From Stenotrophomonas maltophilia (GTDB lineage Bacteria > Pseudomonadota > Gammaproteobacteria > Xanthomonadales > Xanthomonadaceae), in contig NZ_SRHZ01000022.1 of the NCBI RefSeq assembly GCF_004684085.1, positions 1 to 33,839 of the forward strand: DNA of 33,839 nucleotides, given 5' to 3'. A program made the translations under genes and the position numbers. Below, in pieces: positions 29,593 to 33,839 of this stretch; the first letter of the stretch is position 1; each line of letters begins with the position of its first letter. A model generated the notes under the pieces. That model worked only from the letters and a program-made list of their open reading frames with translations, searched no databases and had not been told where the DNA came from.

Positions 29593-30633
29593 GTGGATAC
29601 GCCTCTGAAACAGCGTCTGATTGGTGCCATCGTGCTGGTAGCGCTGGCCGTGATTTTCCTGCCGATGCTGGTCAAGGGGCCGGCCCCGGACAGCGGGGTG
29701 GCCAATGTGCCGATCGCCGCGCCGGATGCGCCAGCCGATGGCCAGTTCGAAACCCGTGAACTGCCGCTGGTCGCCCCGGCAGGCGGCGCCACCGGCCTGC
29801 AGACCGGTCAGGCCAAGCCGCTGGCGGATGCTGCCGCACCGGCCACTCCGCCGACCGTGGACACCTCGCCGGCGGTGGCCGCCGGCAACTATGCGGTCAC
29901 CTTCGGTGCGTACGGCAGCAAGGCCGATGCGGATGCGGTGATCGCGTACCTGAAGCGCTCGCAGCTGCCAGGCTTCACCGAGACCGCCACCATCAACGGC
30001 CGCCAGGCGTGGCGTGTGCGGGTCGGACCGTACGCCGATCGTGCCCAGGCCGAAGCCGCCCGCCTGCAGGCGGTGAAGATCCGCGCCGATGTGAAGGCCG
30101 AAGTCATTGCCCTGGATGCGGCGGCGGGCAACAGCGCCGCAGTTGCCGCTACCCCGGCGCCTGCGCCGGCAAGCGCCAGCACCCCGGCAGCAGCCACCAC
30201 GCCGTCGGCCACTGGCAATCCAGTGCGCAGCGAAAGCCTGCCGCCGAGCACGCCGACCGCCACCACCACGCCGGTGGCCAAGCCGGAGCCGCCGAAGCCG
30301 GCACCGAAGCCGGAAGCCAAGCCCGAGCCGAAGCCGGAAACCACGGCCAGCAAGCCGGCGCCGGCGCCAGCCACGCCGGCAGCACCAGCTGCCAGCGGTG
30401 TCGGCTTCGCCGTGCAGCTGGGTGCGTTCGGCCAGGCCAACGATGCCAATGCACTGCGCGACAAGGTCCGTGGCGCAGGTTTCAGTGCCTTCGTCGAGCA
30501 GGTGCGTACCGACAAGGGCACCCTGCATCGCGTCCGCGTCGGGCCGGTGGCCAACCGCGCCGATGCCGAGCAGCTGAAGGCGCAGGTCGCCGCCAAGGTC
30601 GGCGTGGCCGGCATGGTCCGACCGCACCCATGA
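29593..30633 (+). CDS. dedD: DedD-like cell division protein with two SPOR domains
   Basis: 346-residue inner-membrane protein anchored by one N-terminal helix (about 9-27), with the rest in the periplasm. A first SPOR domain lies at about 99-173 (NYAVTFGAYGSKADADAV...WRVRVGPYADRAQAEA). A long Ala/Pro/Thr/Lys-rich linker runs about 176-268. A second SPOR domain (269-345, FAVQLGAFGQANDANAL...HRVRVGPVANRADAEQL) ends the protein. SPOR domains bind glycan strands stripped of peptides at the septum. E. coli DedD has a single SPOR domain, so the doubling is notable. The GTG at 29593 begins MDTPLKQRLIGAIVLVALAVIFLP, matching DedD. Position between folC and cvpA supports the name. Confidence 0.9.
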   Translation: MDTPLKQRLIGAIVLVALAVIFLPMLVKGPAPDSGVANVPIAAPDAPADGQFETRELPLVAPAGGATGLQTGQAKPLADAAAPATPPTVDTSPAVAAGNYAVTFGAYGSKADADAVIAYLKRSQLPGFTETATINGRQAWRVRVGPYADRAQAEAARLQAVKIRADVKAEVIALDAAAGNSAAVAATPAPAPASASTPAAATTPSATGNPVRSESLPPSTPTATTTPVAKPEPPKPAPKPEAKPEPKPETTASKPAPAPATPAAPAASGVGFAVQLGAFGQANDANALRDKVRGAGFSAFVEQVRTDKGTLHRVRVGPVANRADAEQLKAQVAAKVGVAGMVRPHP

Positions 30634-30679
30634 CCCACGCGCAGCCCCGTTGCCAGCGCCGCCGAAGGAGCGGGGCGCC

Positions 30680-31459
30680 ATGATCGACGTGGTGCTGCTG
30701 ATCGTGATCGCCGCCTCGACCCTGCTGGGGATGCTGCGCGGGTTCGTGGGAATCGTCATCGGCACCCTGTCGTGGCTGCTGGCCGCATGGGCGGCCTTCG
30801 CCTTCGGCAACGATGCCGCCCATTGGTGGGCCGCCCCGGCGGCCCCCGGTGGCGAACACTTCGTCGGCGGCTACCTGGGGGTCGGCATCGGCGTGATGAT
30901 CGTGGTCGCGGTGATCGGCATGGTCATCAAGGCCCTGGTCCACCGCAGTATGCTGACCAGCCTGGACCGCCTGCTGGGCGGGGTGCTGGGTGCGGTGCGA
31001 GGCGGCCTGATCGCCGCGATCCTGCTGCTGCTGGGCAGCTTCACCCCGCTGACCGCCGAGCCCTCCTGGCAGCGCTCTGCGGTGCGCCCGTTGCTGAACC
31101 CCACGGTGGCCTGGATGAACAGCAAGCTGCCGCACTGGGAGGTTCCTGGCGCCGATCTGCTGCCCAAGGGCTTGCCGACCGACGCCTTGTCCCCATCTGC
31201 ATTGATGGAGTTGGGCAAGAACGCAGGCGCCGGGTTGGGAAAGCCGGGCGCGGCAGGCGATAATGGCATCCTCAACCAGGTAGTGGCAGGCAGCGGATGG
31301 CTGCGGCCTGCGAAAGCGGAACAGGGCGATTCCTACGATCCGGCCGAAGTGCGCCCGGACGCTCCTGCACTGCCGGACAGTATCGAGCCGGGCGATCCGG
31401 CCAACGTCGACCGCGCGCGCGGCGACCACCGCGGCCAGGTACGGCCACCTTCCTTGTAA
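30680..31459 (+). CDS. cvpA: CvpA family membrane protein
   Basis: 259-residue inner-membrane protein, needed in E. coli for colicin V production and linked to envelope stress; its molecular role is not settled. About four membrane segments lie near 1-22, 27-42, 60-85 and 100-122, including the family's MIDVVLLIVIAASTLLGMLRGFV start and LDRLLGGVLGAVRGGLIA. The C-terminal 90 residues are a longer, polar, proline- and acid-rich tail than in E. coli (162 residues in total there). GAAGGAG (30664-30670) precedes the ATG at 9 bases. It is followed closely by purF, as in E. coli. Confidence 0.92.
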   Translation: MIDVVLLIVIAASTLLGMLRGFVGIVIGTLSWLLAAWAAFAFGNDAAHWWAAPAAPGGEHFVGGYLGVGIGVMIVVAVIGMVIKALVHRSMLTSLDRLLGGVLGAVRGGLIAAILLLLGSFTPLTAEPSWQRSAVRPLLNPTVAWMNSKLPHWEVPGADLLPKGLPTDALSPSALMELGKNAGAGLGKPGAAGDNGILNQVVAGSGWLRPAKAEQGDSYDPAEVRPDAPALPDSIEPGDPANVDRARGDHRGQVRPPSL

Positions 31460-31489
31460 CTGGGCACAGCCCAGCGGAGACCTCGCACC

Positions 31490-32956
31490 ATGTGTGGCAT
31501 CGTCGGAATCGTCGGCAACCAGAACGTCGCCGGGCAGTTGTATGACGGCTTGACCGTTCTCCAGCATCGCGGCCAGGATGCGGCGGGCATCGCCACCGTC
31601 AATGGCAGCCGCCTGCGGGTGCAGAAGGCCACCGGCCTGGTCCGTGATGTGTTCGATGCACGCACCATGTCCACCCTGGAAGGCAGCGTCGGCATCGCCC
31701 ATGTGCGCTACCCGACCGCTGGTTCGGAAGGCATGGACGAAGCGCAGCCGTTCTACGTCAATTCGCCGTACGGCATCGCGCTGGCCCACAACGGCAACCT
31801 GATCAACACCGAGGCGCTGCGCCAGCAGGTGTTCGAGCAGGACCGCCGCAACGTCAACACCGATTCGGACAGCGAAGTGCTGTTGAACGTGTTTGCCTAC
31901 GAACTGGAACAGCAGCGCCAGCTGAGCCCGGAAGCCGCGATCCGCGCGGTGGCCGGCGTGCACCGCCGCTGCAAGGGCGGCTATGCGGTGGTCAGCGTGG
32001 TGCTGGGCCTGGGCCTGGTGGCTTTCCGCGATCCGCATGGCATCCGTCCGCTGGTGCTGGGCAAGCGCAGCCACGCCGAAGGTGACGAATACATCGTCGC
32101 TTCCGAGTCGGCCGCGCTGGACGTGCTGGGCTTCCAGCGCGTGCGTGACGTGCAGCCGGGCGAAGCGCTGGTGATCACTGCGCGCGGCGAGCTGTTCTCG
32201 GAGATCTGCGCCGAGCCGGCCGAGCACACCCCGTGCATCTTCGAATACGTGTACTTCGCACGCCCGGATTCGATGATCGACAACGTGTCGGTGCATAAGG
32301 CGCGCATGCGCATGGGCATCAAGCTGGGCGAGAAGATCCTGCGCCTGCGCCCGGACCACGACATCGACACCATCATTCCGATTCCGGACACCTCGCGCGA
32401 TGCCGCGCTGGAAATCTCCAACGTGCTGGGCGTGAAGTACCGCGAAGGCTTCATCAAGAACCGCTACATCGGCCGCACCTTCATCATGCCGGGGCAGGGG
32501 GAGCGGGTGAAGTCGGTACGCCGCAAGCTCAATCCGATCCACCTGGAGTTCCGCAACCGCGTGGTGCTGCTGGTGGACGACTCGATCGTGCGCGGCACCA
32601 CCAGCCAGCAGATCGTGCAGATGGCCCGTGATGCAGGCGCGCGCAAGGTCTACCTGGCCAGCGCCGCACCGCCGGTGCGCTACCCGAACATCTACGGCAT
32701 CGATATGCCGGCGGCCGAAGAGCTGGTCGCGCACAACCGCACGGTGGAAGAGATCGAAGCCCACCTGGGCTGCGACTGGCTGATCTATCAGGACATCGAG
32801 GACATGGAAGCGGCGGTGAGCGAAGGCAATCCGGCACTGCGCAACTTCGATTCGTCCTGCTTCAACGGCCATTACCCGACGGGCATCGAACCGGGCTATT
32901 TCGAACGCATCCAGCAGTTGCGCTCGGACGATGCCAAGCACAAGCGCCGCGCCTGA
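31490..32956 (+). CDS. purF: Amidophosphoribosyltransferase
   Basis: First committed step of purine synthesis: glutamine plus PRPP to phosphoribosylamine. 488 residues. The N-terminal glutaminase begins MCGIVGI with nucleophile C2 exposed after Met removal, with no propeptide, as in E. coli; R/N/G motifs such as HRGQDAAG and AHNGNL follow. The phosphoribosyltransferase domain has the PRPP motif [14 protein letters not shown] (358-371). The family is usually feedback-inhibited by purine nucleotides. The next gene starts 8 bases after the stop, so the two are likely translated together. Confidence 0.97.
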   Translation: MCGIVGIVGNQNVAGQLYDGLTVLQHRGQDAAGIATVNGSRLRVQKATGLVRDVFDARTMSTLEGSVGIAHVRYPTAGSEGMDEAQPFYVNSPYGIALAHNGNLINTEALRQQVFEQDRRNVNTDSDSEVLLNVFAYELEQQRQLSPEAAIRAVAGVHRRCKGGYAVVSVVLGLGLVAFRDPHGIRPLVLGKRSHAEGDEYIVASESAALDVLGFQRVRDVQPGEALVITARGELFSEICAEPAEHTPCIFEYVYFARPDSMIDNVSVHKARMRMGIKLGEKILRLRPDHDIDTIIPIPDTSRDAALEISNVLGVKYREGFIKNRYIGRTFIMPGQGERVKSVRRKLNPIHLEFRNRVVLLVDDSIVRGTTSQQIVQMARDAGARKVYLASAAPPVRYPNIYGIDMPAAEELVAHNRTVEEIEAHLGCDWLIYQDIEDMEAAVSEGNPALRNFDSSCFNGHYPTGIEPGYFERIQQLRSDDAKHKRRA

Positions 32957-32964
32957 GGCCCAGC

Positions 32965-33789
32965 GTGGTTGACGTGCCTGACGTCGGCGGCGACCTGCTG
33001 CGTGCTGCGCAGCAGTGTCTGGCCGAAGCCGACCCGCTGCGCAAGGTTGCGCTGACCCAGGCCTACGCGGCCGCGTTCCGGGCCGGCCGCCTGAAGGTGG
33101 CCGCCGATGCGCCGCCGCCGGAGCCGATCTGCATGCCGGGCCGGCCGGCGCAGCTGGTGCTGGTGCATCCGCGCGAAGTACCCCGGCGCGGGCTGGGGGG
33201 CGTGGAAGGGCGTGCTGCCTTCATCCACGCCATCGCCCACATCGAACTCAATGCGATCGACCTGGCCTGGGATGCGGTGTACCGCTTCCGTGGCCTGCCG
33301 TCGGCGTTCCATGCCGATTGGGTCAGCTGTGCCGACGACGAATCGCGGCACTTCATGCTGCTGCGCGAACGCCTGCAGGTGCATGGCCACGACTACGCTG
33401 ATTTCCCCGCGCACAACGGCCTATGGGAAATGTGCGAAAAGACCGCGCATGACGGTCTGGCGCGGATGGCGCTGGTGCCGCGCGTACTGGAAGCACGCGG
33501 CCTGGATGTGACCCCGGGCATGATCGAGAAACTGCGCAATGTCGGTGACGCTGCAACTGCCGAGGTGCTTGAAGTGATCCTGCGTGAGGAAGTGGCGCAC
33601 GTCGCCGCCGGTTCTCGCTGGTTCCGCTGGTACTGCGACCGCGCGGGTGTAGAACCACGCGCGCGTTTCAAGGAGCTGCTGGTCGAATACGCTGGCGGCT
33701 ACCTGTATGGCCCCTTCAATATGGAAGCGCGGCTGTTGGCCGGTTTCGATGCGGATGAGCTCGCCAACCTGGTCGAGCAGGCCGGTTGA
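32965..33789 (+). CDS. DUF455 ferritin-like protein
   Basis: 274 residues, probably a cytoplasmic four-helix di-iron protein. Candidate metal ligands fall in ferritin-like positions: H92/E94 (AHIELNAIDL), E126-x-x-H129 (DDESRHF) and E209-x-x-H212 (EEVAHV). The family is found widely in bacteria and is of unknown function, though it is related to MiaE-type oxidases and other ferritin-like oxidoreductases. The GTG at 32965 lies 8 bases after the purF stop. Its GAGG ribosome site overlaps that stop, which suggests coupled translation. A GTG three codons on is an alternative start. No signal peptide. Confidence 0.85.
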   Translation: MVDVPDVGGDLLRAAQQCLAEADPLRKVALTQAYAAAFRAGRLKVAADAPPPEPICMPGRPAQLVLVHPREVPRRGLGGVEGRAAFIHAIAHIELNAIDLAWDAVYRFRGLPSAFHADWVSCADDESRHFMLLRERLQVHGHDYADFPAHNGLWEMCEKTAHDGLARMALVPRVLEARGLDVTPGMIEKLRNVGDAATAEVLEVILREEVAHVAAGSRWFRWYCDRAGVEPRARFKELLVEYAGGYLYGPFNMEARLLAGFDADELANLVEQAG

Positions 33790-33794
33790 GAAAA

Positions 33795-33839
33795 AGGGGA
33801 CGGAGGGGATTAAGTCGTTTGTGCCACAAACGACTTAAT
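33795..33839. repeat. Palindromic repeat cut by window edge
   Basis: GGGGACGGAGGGG is followed by a large palindrome with 13-base arms ATTAAGTCGTTTG and CAAACGACTTAAT around loop TGCCA (33809-33839). The left flank GGGGACGGAGGGG would be expected to have its complement just beyond the edge, making a longer hairpin. Its A/T-rich arms differ from SMAG elements. Confidence 0.8.

Noticed and set aside
28093..30810. 905-codon open frame antisense to folC and dedD
   Set aside because: Spans two real genes on the other strand and has no recognisable domain.

Overview
The window is a stretch of high-GC gammaproteobacterial chromosome that almost certainly comes from Stenotrophomonas maltophilia (Xanthomonadaceae). 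Two things support this. The predicted amidase at 1664-3286 matches, as I recall it, the S. maltophilia peptide amidase Pam nearly residue for residue, with K123, S202 and S226 in the expected places. The gaps between genes are also full of short palindromes headed by GTAG, which is the signature of the SMAG repeat family of this species. I see 29 protein genes and no rRNA, tRNA, CRISPR array, prophage or insertion sequence. Gene content is mostly core metabolism and cell envelope.

Layout. 1-495: a modular block of repeats. 496-1632 (+): a small MscS-type channel. 1664-5654 (-): typA, a DUF2127 membrane protein and pam, closely spaced and probably one transcript. 5894-8226 (+): a cytoplasmic cyclophilin, malate dehydrogenase and an RluA-type pseudouridine synthase. 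8227-8656: a second copy of the modular repeat block. 8657-12367 (+): propionyl-CoA synthetase, an unrecognised 167-aa protein and a Suppressor-of-Fused domain protein. 12489-17952 (-): a beta-class glutathione S-transferase, a SleB-type cell wall hydrolase, 2,4-dienoyl-CoA reductase FadH, a YczE-like membrane protein and a zinc-less MDR oxidoreductase.

18310-21385 (+): OmpA, then a small exported protein, an RsuA-family pseudouridine synthase and a small lipoprotein. The two small exported proteins share a conserved C-terminal motif (MTAxxFDAWMKAxGxRV). 21504-24786: kbl and tdh, which together turn threonine into glycine and acetyl-CoA. Both are on the minus strand but are separated by a TorF-family porin gene on the plus strand. 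25094-27256 (+): a large exported S46 dipeptidyl peptidase. 27555-33789 (+): a histidine phosphatase, then folC, a DedD-like double-SPOR protein, cvpA and purF (the same gene order as the E. coli folC-dedD-cvpA-purF cluster), and a DUF455 ferritin-like protein.

The non-coding DNA is the most distinctive part. At least three hairpin families occur: SMAG/GTAG palindromes with several different core sequences, hairpins with conserved GGGTC/GACCC ends and variable self-complementary centres, and a large palindrome cut by the right edge. Hairpins lie in all four convergent gene junctions. In two genes a SMAG element supplies the end of the reading frame. I found no convincing new multi-gene defence or biosynthetic system. 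The best candidates for undescribed biology are the paired FDAWMKA-motif exported proteins around the RsuA-type gene and the modular repeat blocks.
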